A stretch of DNA of 64,000 nt. It comes from Patiria pectinifera. Its lineage: Eukaryota > Echinodermata > Asteroidea > Valvatida > Asterinidae. How positions within the stretch are numbered: position 1 is the first letter of the stretch; every line of letters starts with the position of its first letter. Positions 11,996 to 23,451 of the stretch are shown one piece after another. The notes under the pieces were generated by a model. That model made no database searches and had not been told where the DNA came from. It worked only from the letters and a program-made list of their open reading frames with translations. The position numbers and the translations under genes are program-made. Where the stretch lies: assembly GCA_029964075.1 (NCBI GenBank), contig CM057148.1, positions 29,691,916-29,755,915 of the forward strand, read 5' to 3'.

Positions 11996-13260
11996 AAGGA
12001 TGTAATTCTACGGGAAAAATACAAACGTTGTTGGGTCTTTTTCAAATGTTCAGACACTTGATATCACCAAGACAGAGTGTTTATTATGAACATACCGAGA
12101 AATTCACTACATAACAGAATTATCTGAACGGTTGCTGGCACATTGCCGTGAATTATGCGTCATTCCAATTATTTTAGATGACTTACTAAAACAACGAGCG
12201 ACTCCCGCTGTGGTTCCACTAATTACATCGTAGGAATTGCTCCGCCGTTTGATGGAATAACATCAAAACATCATTATTTTTGCATTCCGCAGTCCGATAT
12301 CTAGACATGTAGAGAAGGCATTTAGGAAACCCATATTTTTTTCTGCTGTTCGTTGATTTAGTTCCAATGCGTCTACAAAGGATAGTTAAGTTTTTTTCTG
12401 AATTGTTATTGCGTGGGGGACGTGCCGAGTGCCACTTCTAACCCGATGTCACCGTACCCTTCGCTAATGCCCCGCCCACCACCTTTCAACTGTTTTTGTC
12501 AACAAACAACAATATTTTTTACTGACAATTACGTCGTTGCGGTTGCGAAGGCATTGCACATACCACAAACAAATCCAATGCAACATGGGTGGCCGATGTA
12601 GTGTAAAATTTCGACTCTTTGAAAACACGTACGTATTGCATTGCGCATGCCTCAATTCGGGCCAAGTCACGTGTGAGAGTCCGTACGGTAGAGGAGACCA
12701 GATTTAGAAGTAGTCCAAATAATATACGACACCCGGTTTGCTGACGAATAAATGCAATGCCACTTTTGAACAGCTGTTAATTTACGAACAGCTGGGTCAA
12801 ATTTGATGGCGCTGCTAAACACGATTTTCTGCTAACAGAGCCTCCATCTATTCCATAGAGACCGTAAGCAGTATGCACAGCAAAACACGCTTGACCCCAA
12901 AGGAAAACTTGCTTAAATCAGTGACGTAACAATATAAATCTCCACGCGTGCGTAACAATAAGCGCATCTAGGTCATGTGCACTTTTCAGTAAAAAGAAAA
13001 AAATCACGACATAACATGACCCCCCCCCACACAAATGGGTGTAGCGCACTATAGCGGTAACTTCTTTTTTCCTACAAACATTTGTTTAATTTCATGGATA
13101 ATAACACAAAGTATATGTTTTTACCAAATGTGAAAATATTTTCATAAAAAAAAGGAAAATTATACCAAAAATTAGTGTTATGACTACAAATCGGAACAAA
13201 TGCAGCAAAGCGCCTTCTTGTGACCGCATTGCATCCAAATTACGTCATGTAGAGTGCGCC

Positions 13261-13688
13261 AAAAAGTGCAACATTCAGAAAACAAATAATTAAAACTGTT
13301 TCATGTATTTTTTTAATGCAATTGTATATTACACTATAGTCTGACTATTTCTCAATCCACTCCCACTTACCCCATTCCATTTGGGTCCCTAGATCCAGAA
13401 ATACAATCAATTAAGTGAAAGGGTGTAAGTTTTACTTTGGGCCACTCTCACTTGTGATGTCACTAACTTCTATGCCTTTTCAATGCTTAACCAAGATTCA
13501 GCATGTCCAGGTGAGAGTGGCCCAAGTAAATGTACACACCTTCACTTAACTGATTGTATTTCTGCATCTAGGGACCCAAATGGAAATGGGGTAAAAAGGA
13601 GTGGATTGAGAAATAGTTAGGCTTTAAAATATATAATTTCATTGTAGAAACAAACATAATTATTTGTTTTCTGATGTTGCACTTTTTT
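13261..13688. mobile_element. 428-bp palindromic element
   Basis: Inverted arms of about 190 bp with a loop of about 60 bp. Inner parts (13,344-13,451 and 13,511-13,617) are very close, sharing GACTATTTCTCAATCCACTC, GGGTCCCTAGAT and GGGCCACTCTCAC. Outer parts share AAAAAGTGCAACATTCAGAA and ACAAATAATTA. No coding potential; no target duplication seen. Confidence 0.82.
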
Positions 13689-14290
13689 CTGACTTTCTGC
13701 CGACATTCCTGACTAATATTCGGGCGCCACTTGTTGAGATCAGGATTGTGGCACAGTTTGCACCCCCAGTCCTGAGAAGGCCCCAAAATACCCCGGTCCT
13801 GACAGACTTAAGGCACGAATAGAAGCCATTTCAAAACGTTACTAACGGAGGCCGTTGGTGGGAAAACCTTTAAAGGATGTTCTTCAATGCCCATTGTGTT
13901 GTCTTTATACACATTTACCACTAATGAGCAACTCGATCGCCAATACAAACTCGTCTGCACAACTAAGGCAACATAGACCCAAATCGGCCCATCTGTGCCA
14001 CAGGTACTTTGCCATCAGTTCTATCAATTTTCGTATGTTATCGAATGACTCACAAAGTAAACTCTACATGAGTCTGCCCTTGCTAATGTTTCCTTTCATC
14101 AGCGTTACTCTGGTGTTGATCAGCGCACAGACAAAACGAAGCTTCATATTTGACAACCGACTCCTGCCTGTTTGTCTATAATTCCAGCACTTAAACAGGC
14201 CAAACCCTTATTCAGAAGTAGTAGCCGAGACTTTAAAAAGTGCGTCATTTATCTACAGACCTACAAATCCATCAAAACTGCTGTGGAGTG

Positions 14291-14638
14291 CCGTGGCATC
14301 GTGGTCCTGGGCATTGAATTCGTGGTCTGCAGGTAATTCTGTAGGTTGTGGGTTCGAGTCCAGCCTGAGGTTATGGTGCGTGTGCCCTTGGGCAAGGCAC
14401 TTTGTCACTCATTGCTTCTCCCCACCCAGGAGTAAATTGGTACCCGTGAGGGCAGAGATGGATATTGTGATTAGCTGCTTTGCGCCGAAATGGCTGCATC
14501 AAAGTGTATACTCTCCAGGGAGCTGAGATGGTATTTGGAATTTTTAATTGGCGCAATGATCAGGGGTAATAATAATGTAAAGCGCTTTGATCTTAGTTGA
14601 AAGCGCTATATTAGAACCCGTTATGTTATTATTATCAA
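14291..14638 (+). mobile_element. tRNA-derived SINE with conserved core and (TTA)n tail
   Basis: B box GGGTTCGAGTCC at about 14,350, then the widespread core TTGGGCAAGGCACTTTGTCA, CCACCCAGGAGTAAATTGGT and ACC. The tail AAAGCGCTTTGATC...GAAAGCGCTATATTAGAA ends in TTATTATTAT, resembling LINE-derived SINE 3' ends. Confidence 0.8.
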
Positions 14639-14639
14639 A

Positions 14640-15885
14640 TTGCTATGAGGTTGGGTTGATCAATGCGACTCTTTATCCGCACAATAAGTCTGTCTCTTGT
14701 GGTGGAACGAGGATTTTCGAAATGGGCCTGGCTGGGATGATGAAGTGAAAGAATTGTCAAGGAGGAGGTTTCTTGGACGTTGCAGTTAATGCACACAAAG
14801 ACCGGGCCTGATGCAAAAGTGCTCTCTCGGTCCCCGCAAATGCCAATTTAGCGGGACTGCAACCTACGACCTATATCATCTGATAGACTTGTTCTAGTTT
14901 TCATTTTCGTTGAAGTTGGATGTCTCATTGTTTCCCTTTTTAATCAAATTTCGACCACAGAAATGGTTTAGTTGAATTATTTAATTTGGTAAATAAACTC
15001 AGCTTCAGTGCCCCGTGTTAAACTTTCTTCGTCACAAGCTTGTATTCGTGCATCTGAGCATGCGCGCGCACGTTTCTTGGACTTCATCCCTAGTATTCTG
15101 AGCAGGTCTTATTCGAATACGCATGTTAATCGGTTTTTTTTTTTATCCAGGGAAGCATGTAAATATTAGGACAGATTCCTTATAGAGGCACTCCCATCAA
15201 ACTATCATTAAGAGCCAAGTGAAGCTTTCAAAAGCTTGGTTTCGTCTCCGGCGTTGCACTGGATCACGTGGTACTCCATTAACATGCAATTTTAGATTCG
15301 GAATTAAAGTTCTAGTATTTGTACTTGTTTTAACGTTAAAAGGGTTGGCGGCGAGTAAAAGGTATGCGTAGCGGTTCTTTCCTTGCCTTCCATCTCTATG
15401 GCCCTTGTTTGATTCCTGCGCTGACCTACAGGATACAGGAATATTAACCTACTTACTTAGCTTATTTGAACTGGTTTTTTTTTATAATGTAGTGAAATAG
15501 CTCTTCAACCATACGTGGTGAAAACAATCTTTTAAAAAATCGCAAGAATGGTGTTATTATGCTAATTTGAATACAACTCAACAAAATCTCTGTTGTCCAC
15601 GTGTAAGTCTATAGTTGTAAGTCTATAGTTTAGTGTTTTTGTCTTCAAATCAAGCTCCGGAGCTCAGTCAAGCTGATGGAATAAAGTCGTCCGTGGACAA
15701 ACAGGTTTGGCACAAGCCATTTGTAATTCACCATATCTCAGAGACAAAATATGCATTTGCAATCATTTTCTCGTCACCTTTGTTTAAAGATCACTATTTT
15801 GATACCATTAAATTAAATTTTGGAAATATGCTCAACAGGTAGGTGAAAATGGTTGTCAAAAGTGCACGGGTTTCCTTCTTTTTGC
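14640..15885. other. No supported gene
   Basis: Unique-looking sequence; no repeat with a partner in the window, no convincing exon. Confidence 0.5.
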
Positions 15886-15889
15886 ACCA

Positions 15890-16079
15890 GCCTGTACATG
15901 TGGAATGGGTTTTTCAGTCCCTATATAATTATGTTGGTTTCCCCAAAATATTCGTGTGGGGTTTTCCTTCAAATTCTAAAACTGTCCTTTTTTTCTCATT
16001 GTCTTCTCTCTACAGGTTTCTTTAGGCTTGCGAGCTACATTGCACAGTGCCAAGGGTACTTTTGGGGAATCGTTGCTTT
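15890..16079 (+). mobile_element. SINE tail fragment
   Basis: Matches the 3' body of the SINE at 22,003: ATGTGGAATGGGTTTTTCAG, TTGTCTTCTCTCTACAGGTT and AGGCTTGCGAGCTAC. It lacks the tRNA head and abuts repeat C. Confidence 0.7.
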
Positions 16080-16492
16080 AACCCTAAAGGGGCCGGGTTA
16101 TTTTGACCATCTCTCAGCCGGGGGGGGGGGCGGATTCCGCCGCCCCCCCCCCCCTAAGATCTCGGCCATCGAGTGACGAAAAATTTTGAAACTCGGCACA
16201 TGTATAGACCAACTCTTCCTAAACATACCCAAGAAATTTCATGACTATAGGTCAAAGGGTTTTGGAATTATGGTTAATTAATTATTCATATGTACGAATG
16301 GCAATTCTGCTCTGTGTACACGACGTATGCGAAAATTCAGTTTTCACGGCGCGTAGCGCCGGATAATTTTTCGCTACGCGGCAACCCGTGGTCCGATTTT
16401 TATGTTTTTGGTATCAAAAGATGCGCAAAGCTCGAGGCTAAAAAGTCATAACAGCTCGGGTCGCGATTTTTTTTTTAGAGGCTATCACGGAA
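16080..16492 (+). repeat. Dispersed repeat C, copy 2, truncated
   Basis: Inverse-oriented relative of 3,918-4,327. It starts exactly where a SINE tail ends (16,079). Its far end is missing: instead of the expected end, sequence passes at about 16,493 directly into repeat D. An extra hairpin-rich stretch (GGCGCGTAGCGCCGG) lies at about 16,349. Confidence 0.7.
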
Positions 16493-17033
16493 ATGGGGGA
16501 TCTGGGGATTTCACAGTCAGGCAACCGTTGATCTTTTATTTGCATATAGACTCACACGTAATTACAGAAAACGTTTTCTCGACGACACTCCGGTCGGTCG
16601 GCTGATAGTGGTTTACATTGTATACATTTGAATACAATTGTATACATTGCACTTGAAAACAGAAGTTGCGTTTGTACGGAGACAGTTCTCACGTTTGATT
16701 CCTGTTGCTCGGAAGAAAGGTCTTTTTTCCGTGTTGGCTCCCTGGGGGATGACGTAGCTATATCTGATGTTTCTGATATATTTTGGCCAACTTTAAGACG
16801 TCAGGGTAAGACTTAACTAGAAGTTAAAATTCATGCTTATTATAAACTCGTACTGAAAGTCTTGCTTTCTGCTGTATAAATTATAGACTTCCAAGTATGA
16901 AATGTATACGCTGCGGAGAACTCAAAATAGTATTTTTCTGTTTCTTTGTAGTTTTGTTGGTTTATGTTTACTTCTGTTGTTGAACTTCGCTCATACTGGA
17001 TGTCACCGTAGCAATTCAAGGAGAAGGTGTTCC
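16493..17033 (+). repeat. Repeat D, copy 1 (about 540 bp)
   Basis: Homologous in the same orientation to 43,621-44,155. Shared blocks include TTTATTTGCATAT, TTGTATACATTTG, AAGACGTCAGGGTAAGAC, CATACTGAAAGTCTTGCTTT-like sequence, CTGTATAAAT and TAGTATTTTTCTGTTTCTTT. Indels are not multiples of three, so it is not a conserved coding exon. It contains a TATA-like GTATAAAT and a donor-like CAGGGTAAGA. LTR, MITE or duplicated regulatory region are all possible. Confidence 0.75.
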
Positions 17034-17474
17034 ATCCAAAACAGTAGGGCCGACCACTACAATAACAATGACAGAGGCTTCTAAATTAATCAAAAGCTAG
17101 GAGTGAAGTAGTCTATATTATAGACTATGACAATAGCCATGGTCTATAACACTTGAGCAGATTCGCTGATTAATTATGCAAGTCAACCGCATCTTGACCT
17201 CTATATTTTAACCAATCAGCGGGCGCTTTCTATATCGGGTCTTTGGTCATTCACCGTTGTCGCGTCATAGACATGGTTAAAAAAATACCCTCGACACCAG
17301 CCTCGACTCCATGGGCGCGTGCGCGTTCCTTCACTAACCCCTGGCCGTGATGTACTCGTAAACGATGCTGACTGGCTATTCAGAGCGTACTGCATGCGCA
17401 TTTCGAAGATTGCATGCCGGACGCGCCCGTAATGTGCTCGCGATGCCTGTACGATATGGATTATGTATGGATGC

Positions 17475-17911
17475 GTATTTAGGACATGACCGAAAATATT
17501 TTTTAGGCCCACTACTTCGCCCGGGCGGATTACTATTTCGCCCGGCGGATTACCATTTCGCCCTGGCGGATTAGCATTTCGCCCGGGCGGATTAGCATTT
17601 CGCCCGGGCGGATTACTATTCCGCCCGGGCGGACTACTAATTCGCCCGGGCAGACTACTAATTCGCCCGTGCAGATTACTAATTTTCCGCGGCCGGGCAG
17701 ACTATTAATTCGCCCGGGCGAATTAGTAATTCGTCCGGGCGAAATAGTAATTCGCCCGGGCGAAATAGTAATCCGCATGGGTGAAATAGTAATTCGCCCG
17801 GGCGAATTAGTAATCCGCCCGGGCGAAAAATTAATTCGCCCGGGCGAATTAGTAATCCGCCCGGGCGAAATAGAGGGCCGGGCAATTTTTTTTTGGTGAT
17901 GTCCTAAATAC
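17475..17911. mobile_element. Foldback-type element with 21-bp repeat arms
   Basis: The outer ends are a perfect 13-bp inverted repeat, GTATTTAGGACAT (17,475-17,487) and its complement (17,899-17,911). Inside are two arms. The left (17,518-17,690) has eight units of about 21 bp of the form CGCCCGGGCGGATTACTATT; the right (17,711-17,879) has eight units in inverted orientation. The centre is near 17,693 at CCGCGGCC. Each unit carries CGCCCGGGCG, itself a palindrome. Long inverted arms built of short tandem repeats are the defining design of foldback transposons, such as Drosophila FB and the sea urchin TU elements. No target duplication or coding region is visible. Open frames through the arms merely reflect the 21-bp period. 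Confidence 0.8.
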
Positions 17912-18279
17912 ACTTCCGTAATTATGGCAGCCTCGTTTTTCGCAAAAACAAACAAACATGTATCTTCGGTTGTAAAGGGACCGTGAAAGAGGTACGTACA
18001 TTTAATACAAATCTTTGCTAAATAACGTAACGTCCAAAACCTTATGTTTGAAATGATTGATTCTTCAAATCACAACTTTCAGCAAATTTAAAGATGGCGT
18101 CGGTACCTAAAAGGGATAAACTGCAGCTAATTATAATGTGCCATATTTTGACACATTTAAATTACACAATTCCAGTAGTTGAGATCGCGCAAGGCATGAG
18201 TGGAAACAACATGGCGCAGCAAAATCTCGTACCCATGGAAACGAGGTTGCCTAGACACAGCAACAAAGGCTGTGGTCAC

Positions 18280-18577
18280 CAAGGGCGGATCCAGAACACA
18301 ATTTGGGGGGGGGGGGCCAAAAAAATTTTTGGACCCCCCCAAAAAGTGGGTCCAAAAAATTACGGCGTGGGGATTTTTGGGATTCTAGATGCTCTGTGGT
18401 GCGATCTGAGGCAATTTCTGGCCACTTTAACCAATGCTTTTTTTAGGAAAAGATGGTGGTGTACTCATTGCCTGCCTTTATTGCGATGTCACATTAAAAA
18501 AAAAAAAAAATGGTCTCGTTTTTTTTGGGGGGGGGGGGGGGCATGGCCCCCTGTGGCCCCCCCTGGATCCGCCCTTG
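18280..18577. mobile_element. hAT-type MITE, copy 2 with perfect 8-bp target duplication
   Basis: The same 15-bp inverted ends as the element at 1,127 bound 298 bp. GTGGTCAC flanks both sides (18,272-18,279 and 18,578-18,585), the 8-bp duplication expected of hAT transposases. Long G tracts (12-14 bases) and an A tract lie inside the ends. The perfect duplication indicates a comparatively recent insertion. Confidence 0.92.
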
Positions 18578-18589
18578 GTGGTCACGCGC

Positions 18590-20085
18590 TGTGTATTATG
18601 TTACACGATACGCGTCTGGCTGTTGTATTACAAAACACTGCATTCGAATTGACCAATCAATCGTTTAGTCCTTATTTGGGAATGAAATGACGTCACGATT
18701 TACTAAAGTCGACTCCGATTGGCTGAGGCGCGAGATCGCATGCTTGCCATATCAGACGTTATACAGGAAACTTGGTTCCGTGGATAACGGGTGATAGTCA
18801 GACTAGGAGGGAAGTAGAAACCGGAGAAATACTGGAAGTCGGTCACCCTTTTTAAGAAGATAATGCGACCATCTTACAAAAACAGGCTTCGAAATTTTCG
18901 CGATTCCCCACCTCCCAGTTGTTCGCACTTGCCGATCCAATAAAACATCTTATTTGAGGAGAAACGTAGCGTGCGTAACACATGGCAGCGTATCATAACT
19001 AATTCAAGAGATTACAGCCGAGTCAAAAATAAAAAGTAAAGGAGGGAATTTTTCATCGGGAGGGCTACTGATTTCCAAGCCGGTCCGTAGGGACTCTCAG
19101 GCCGGCGAGTCGGGCGCTAATACCGCCAGCGATAGTCAACGAGTATATGGAAAGAAAACACCAGGCAGTACCGCTTGATTGATTTGTGATCGGAGCGAAG
19201 TGGCTGGAAAACTCTAATCTCATCGGCTGCATTGAGTAAGTCACGTCGGTAAGTCCAACCGGGTCACATGTCGGGTGGCAAAAATAGGGGAATGTGACAG
19301 AATTGGATCAGGGATGAGACAGACCCCCTCCCACACCCCACCCCACAGCGTGGGGGAGGAGGGGGTGTGGCAACAGCCATATTTGGCAATAGACAAGTCC
19401 AACTGCAACTCACGTCGGCCCCGTAATCAATGGCGAAAACAGTGTGCCAGCAACTTATCGTTCAGATTATCCACCACGGGGCAGTTACTTGTTCAATAGC
19501 CAGCACAATACTTTCGCCATTGAAGGAGGCCATCGTCACGTGCATGGAATGGTCCATAGATTGCCACAAATAATAGGAGTTTGGGACAAAGATGAACAGC
19601 AGGGATTCACAATGAAGCTCCAACGCCGAGGCTTATATTTTTCTCAGTATTTTGGATGTAGCTCAATTTCATCTTGTAGCTATCAGTCAGGGTTCTTGTT
19701 ATCAAGACTCGTCAGGTGTTCAGCGAGGGCCAACCTGTTTGCTTTGTCAAAAATTAGTCTTGGTACAATTGAGTTAGTGTGAAGCAGATCTTCGTCGCCA
19801 TGTTTTCGATCTGACTTATCATGAAAATAAGCTAATAAACAGACGGTGCGCAACTCGTGAAATGAAACATAATTGACGTCATGCTCCAAGTTCCCAGAAC
19901 TCATTCTGCACAACACGGGTACACCATCTCCATTGCATGGTTCATGTCATAAAATATTGTGAAATGGGCACTTCAATTTGTATGAATTCAGTGTGAGGAA
20001 CGAGCTTCGCAAACTCTAACGCCTTAGGCTGTAAGGGGAAAGACGGACGAGTGACGCTGTGACTTGTTTTCCTCCACCAGCTTTT
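18590..20085. other. No supported gene
   Basis: Unique-looking. The only structure is a short C/G-rich hairpin at 19,322-19,372 (CCCCCTCCCACACCCC against GGGGGAGGAGGGGGTGTGG). Confidence 0.5.
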
Positions 20086-20089
20086 CAAA

Positions 20090-20385
20090 TTTAGATTTTC
20101 TTTTCAGAACGAATTCAAAGGAATGTATTGCCCTATAACAAATACATTTGATTGTTCGTGTTTGCAGGCCTTTAGACAGTTATAAAAAATGCTTTTAAAT
20201 GGCGCGCTCCAGTTCAGAAATTGCGCACACTATTCAGAACGAATTAGGAGCGTCCCGCTTTAAATTCAAAAGTTGCAATTAATTAAATGATTACTTGTCA
20301 ACGGCCGATTTTTTCGTGCGATGTCTCCTTGGAAAGTTCTTAACTAACGTTATGCTAGAAAATGATCCATTCGATTTGAACATCT
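20090..20385 (+). repeat. Dispersed repeat E, copy 1
   Basis: Homologous in inverted orientation to 30,625-30,905: GGCGCGCTCCAGTTCAGAAA, TTGCGCACACTA, GAGCGTCCCGCT, CGATTTTTTCGTGCGATGTC. No coding potential seen. Confidence 0.65.
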
Positions 20386-21499
20386 TTTTTTTCAAGGTGC
20401 CACACCAAACAGCACGTTTAAACCAACTTTAATTATATTCTTTGTTCCCATTCAATCTGGTCGATTACCCCCTATTTAAAGGTAATATACAACATTTGCA
20501 CACATCAAACACACAGCTACCAATTTATAATGAAATACCTTACTTGAGTGTAAGTGCATATGCAATACTATGGCGGCCACCTGGTATCCTGTCATTTTCA
20601 AGACAAGTGGAATGTTTGTATCAATTTCCAACGACAGTTGGCCAACCATCGTTGGGACACCCCACGTTCTTCTCAAAATAATACTGCCCCAAATTCACCC
20701 AATTTAGTTAGTGTACATATCGGTTACACAGTCAGTTACACATCCGTGAAGGGGTGCAAGCCACCTGGTTCCCTGACCTGACAATTCCCGTAATTCAATA
20801 AACTGCTCCGTTTTGTCTAAAGTAGGGTCAGGGAACCAGACTACAAGAACAACATTTTTTCTTGGTTTTTCTAACCCCCAAATCCATCCATTTCTGTAAA
20901 ATACAGCACAAGCAAGTGTTGAATGCTACCTTTAAAAATCAACCATCAAACCCAGTGCTTCTCCAACTTCCTGCTTCACTCAAAACTCGCCCGAACTTTC
21001 AATTCACAGATTCTTTCGTACGGTTTCAAAACAGTAAGAAGACTCTAGCATTGAAGAAGTTGAAAAACGATGGACTTTAGAAATTCAAATGCAGCTTGGC
21101 GTCCTATGGAACATCTTCTTTCACAACATCACTTGCTAAATATTTCAGGAATTCATAAGACGAGAGGAGTTTGTAAGGGGCGGCTGGGCCTTTTGTTCAC
21201 TTGGTAATAGAATACTATTTCGCTTTATCGCAGGGAGTAGAAGTCATTACTATAATAGACGCTGTCTCCGAATAACTAAGACGTCCGGGCAATTCAGTCA
21301 AAAGTATGCATGGAATTCTTCGGAAGCCACCCGTCTTTTGTTCGGTAACGCCAGACAGATTCGGGAGCAACTCTGATTTCTCATGGGGGAAAACACAGCA
21401 AAACACCGCAGATGAAATGTATGCATTTGAGTGTCCTCCACGCCATCAATTATACTACAACAAACAGTGAATTTCTCAGCGATCTCCAACCTTTAGCGA

Positions 21500-21940
21500 A
21501 TTCCACTTTGTGACAAAACAAATGCGAGTGCGCAATAATCTATGGCCGTCTTGCATGAAAGTCTTGCATGAAATCTATCAAAATGATCCCTGCCCGAGCT
21601 TAACAATTCGACGCCCAAAAATGCGACGCCGATGGCAAATATGGAACACCATACTTCAGATGTATCTCTAGATTTATAGCGATTTCTGATCAATACCACG
21701 TGATTATAACATTTCTGCACATATTTCGCCTCAATTTACAAACTTTTCATAAACATCTTTCCCAATTGTTACAAACAACGTTTGTTAATTTATTTAATTG
21801 ATTTTGATTGCTTTTTTGAAAATAAAAAATTGGTAGTTATATTTTGTGGAAAACTTACGGGGCCTTATTTTGGTCAATTTGGCGGGGACAGACTGACTGA
21901 CCACTAAGTGACATGTAGCAGCTCCTGCCAGAACTTTTAA
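21500..21940 (+). repeat. Dispersed repeat F, copy 1
   Basis: AATGCGAGTGCGCAATAATC, AAAATGCGACGCCGATGGCA, ATATGGAACACCATACTT and, further on, GACAGACTGACTGACCACTA with AGTGACATGTAGCAGCTCCT match 49,985-50,205 in order. About 190 extra bp separate the two parts here. Confidence 0.6.
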
Positions 21941-22002
21941 AAAAGCAAGCCTAGAAACCACTTGCACCTTTAAAACTTTTCAAATTTGAGAATATGATTA
22001 TC

Positions 22003-22250
22003 AGGTTGGCACAGTGGTTACTGTCTTCGCCTTTCACTGCTGTGGCCCGGGTTCAATTCCTGTCCTGGTCACGTGGATTGGGTTTTCAGTCCCTACCTGA
22101 TTCCGTGGGTTTTACTCAGAATAAATACTGGGTTTTCCTCCCACCTTTAAAACTGTAATGTCTTCTCTTTGTCTTCTCTCTGCAGGTTTCCTCAGGCTTT
22201 GAAGCCACAGTCCATTGAGCACTTTTGAGGAATCCTTGATTTCACGACAA
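22003..22250 (+). mobile_element. tRNA-derived SINE, near full length
   Basis: GGTTGGCACAGTGGTTACTG holds the A box and CCCGGGTTCAATTCC (22,046-22,060) the B box. The body contains GGGTTTTCAGTCCCTACCTG and CTTCTCTCTGCAGGTTTCCT. A fragment of the same family lies at 15,890. Confidence 0.78.
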
Positions 22251-23004
22251 GGAAACAATATTTTGTTAAAGGCCTCATAGAGAGCAGTTTTCACATTGGA
22301 TATTGGGACAGATTCACAAAATGTATATATAGACAACTTTTTCAACAAGAGCGCCTTTTGAAAATTTAAAAAGGCTTAACAAACAATTGTGTGCATCTTC
22401 ACACTGCAGCTTACCTCCTTTATTAAAAAAAAATACTTCATCAGTACATAATTCTGAAATATTTCATATTTTCAATATTCTGGCTAAATCAGGCTGAGTA
22501 TGTTTTCCCATGCAATGGTTGTTACCTCACATAACACATTTATAAAGACACAGCATAACGGTTCACTGATTTAACTTTCGTCACACTATTTTAATGATGT
22601 CCTCAATCTCGCAAGTACAATCTGATATATTAAGTAATGGCGTTCATTTTGAAAAATATAATATGCAAGCTAGTAATAGCCTATAAACGTACGCAGTTCT
22701 ATGCTACCAATTAGTATACTGAAAGCAGATGGATTCTAACACTCCCTAAATAAGCATTTAAACTCAAATTGGAATGTGCTTCTGGTATATTTTACTTATT
22801 AAAGAGAGCAATATCTTTGAAAATAAATTCATGGTTATGACAAAATGAAGTTAAAATCGTAGCCAACAGAATTAATGAAGTACTTTCGAGTAATTGCCGT
22901 GACTAACTGCCAAAAATATACTGACGATGGATATTTCAAATTATGAGTATTTCAAATTGGAGGAGATTCAAAACATAAGGATTATCGTTGACATCATTTT
23001 GTTT

Positions 23005-23095
23005 TATCCATTATTCAAAAATACATAAGACAGTTTAACCATTTCTACTGGTCACAAGCCCGCCACGTGGTGGTTTTAAACGGTTGATGAAACAC
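23005..23095 (+). repeat. Dispersed CCAAT/E-box motif, copy b
   Basis: AAATACATAAGACAGTTTAA, CTACTGGTCACAAGCCCGCC and CACGTGGTGGTTTTAAACGG match copies at 3,433 (inverse) and 37,938. Confidence 0.6.
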
Positions 23096-23344
23096 CAACT
23101 AGTTTTTAAAACACTTTATTCCTGCACCGCTGCGTTCTGCGTCACATCGTGCGCCAATCTCTATAAAGGAGATTTTTAGCCCTTGGCACCCGAGGCACAT
23201 ATAATAGACAAAAAGGGGTGTTTCACAAAACCTGAGGTACAATTGTTGAATATAATAGTTCGGAAACTGTGAATTTGTGACTTGCATTGACGTTTTGACC
23301 GGAACTTATGAATGAGAATAAATATGTGCTCGGCCGATATTAAT

Positions 23345-23451
23345 CAAGTACGTTTAAAACAGGCTAGGGGTCTGGTCGCCGATAATGTCCCTCGCCTTCG
23401 GCTCGGGTCATTATCGGCGTCCAGGCCCCTAGCCGGTTTTAAACATACTTG
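23345..23451. repeat. 107-bp hairpin-forming palindrome
   Basis: Arms of about 45 bp match with about five differences: CAAGTACGTTTAAAACAGGC, TAGGGG and CGCCGATAATG on the left, complement on the right. The loop is TCGCCTTCGGCTCG, itself able to pair around CTTCGG. It lies 250 bp after motif copy b, whose GGTTTTAAACG end it resembles. Confidence 0.8.

Noticed and set aside
16628-16816. Small exon ending in a consensus-like splice donor
   Set aside because: The homologous segment at 43.8 kb has indels not divisible by three and stop codons, so coding conservation is absent.
17533-17955. 140-codon frame with repeated SPGRIT-like units, and opposing frames
   Set aside because: All are translations of the foldback element's 21-bp arms.
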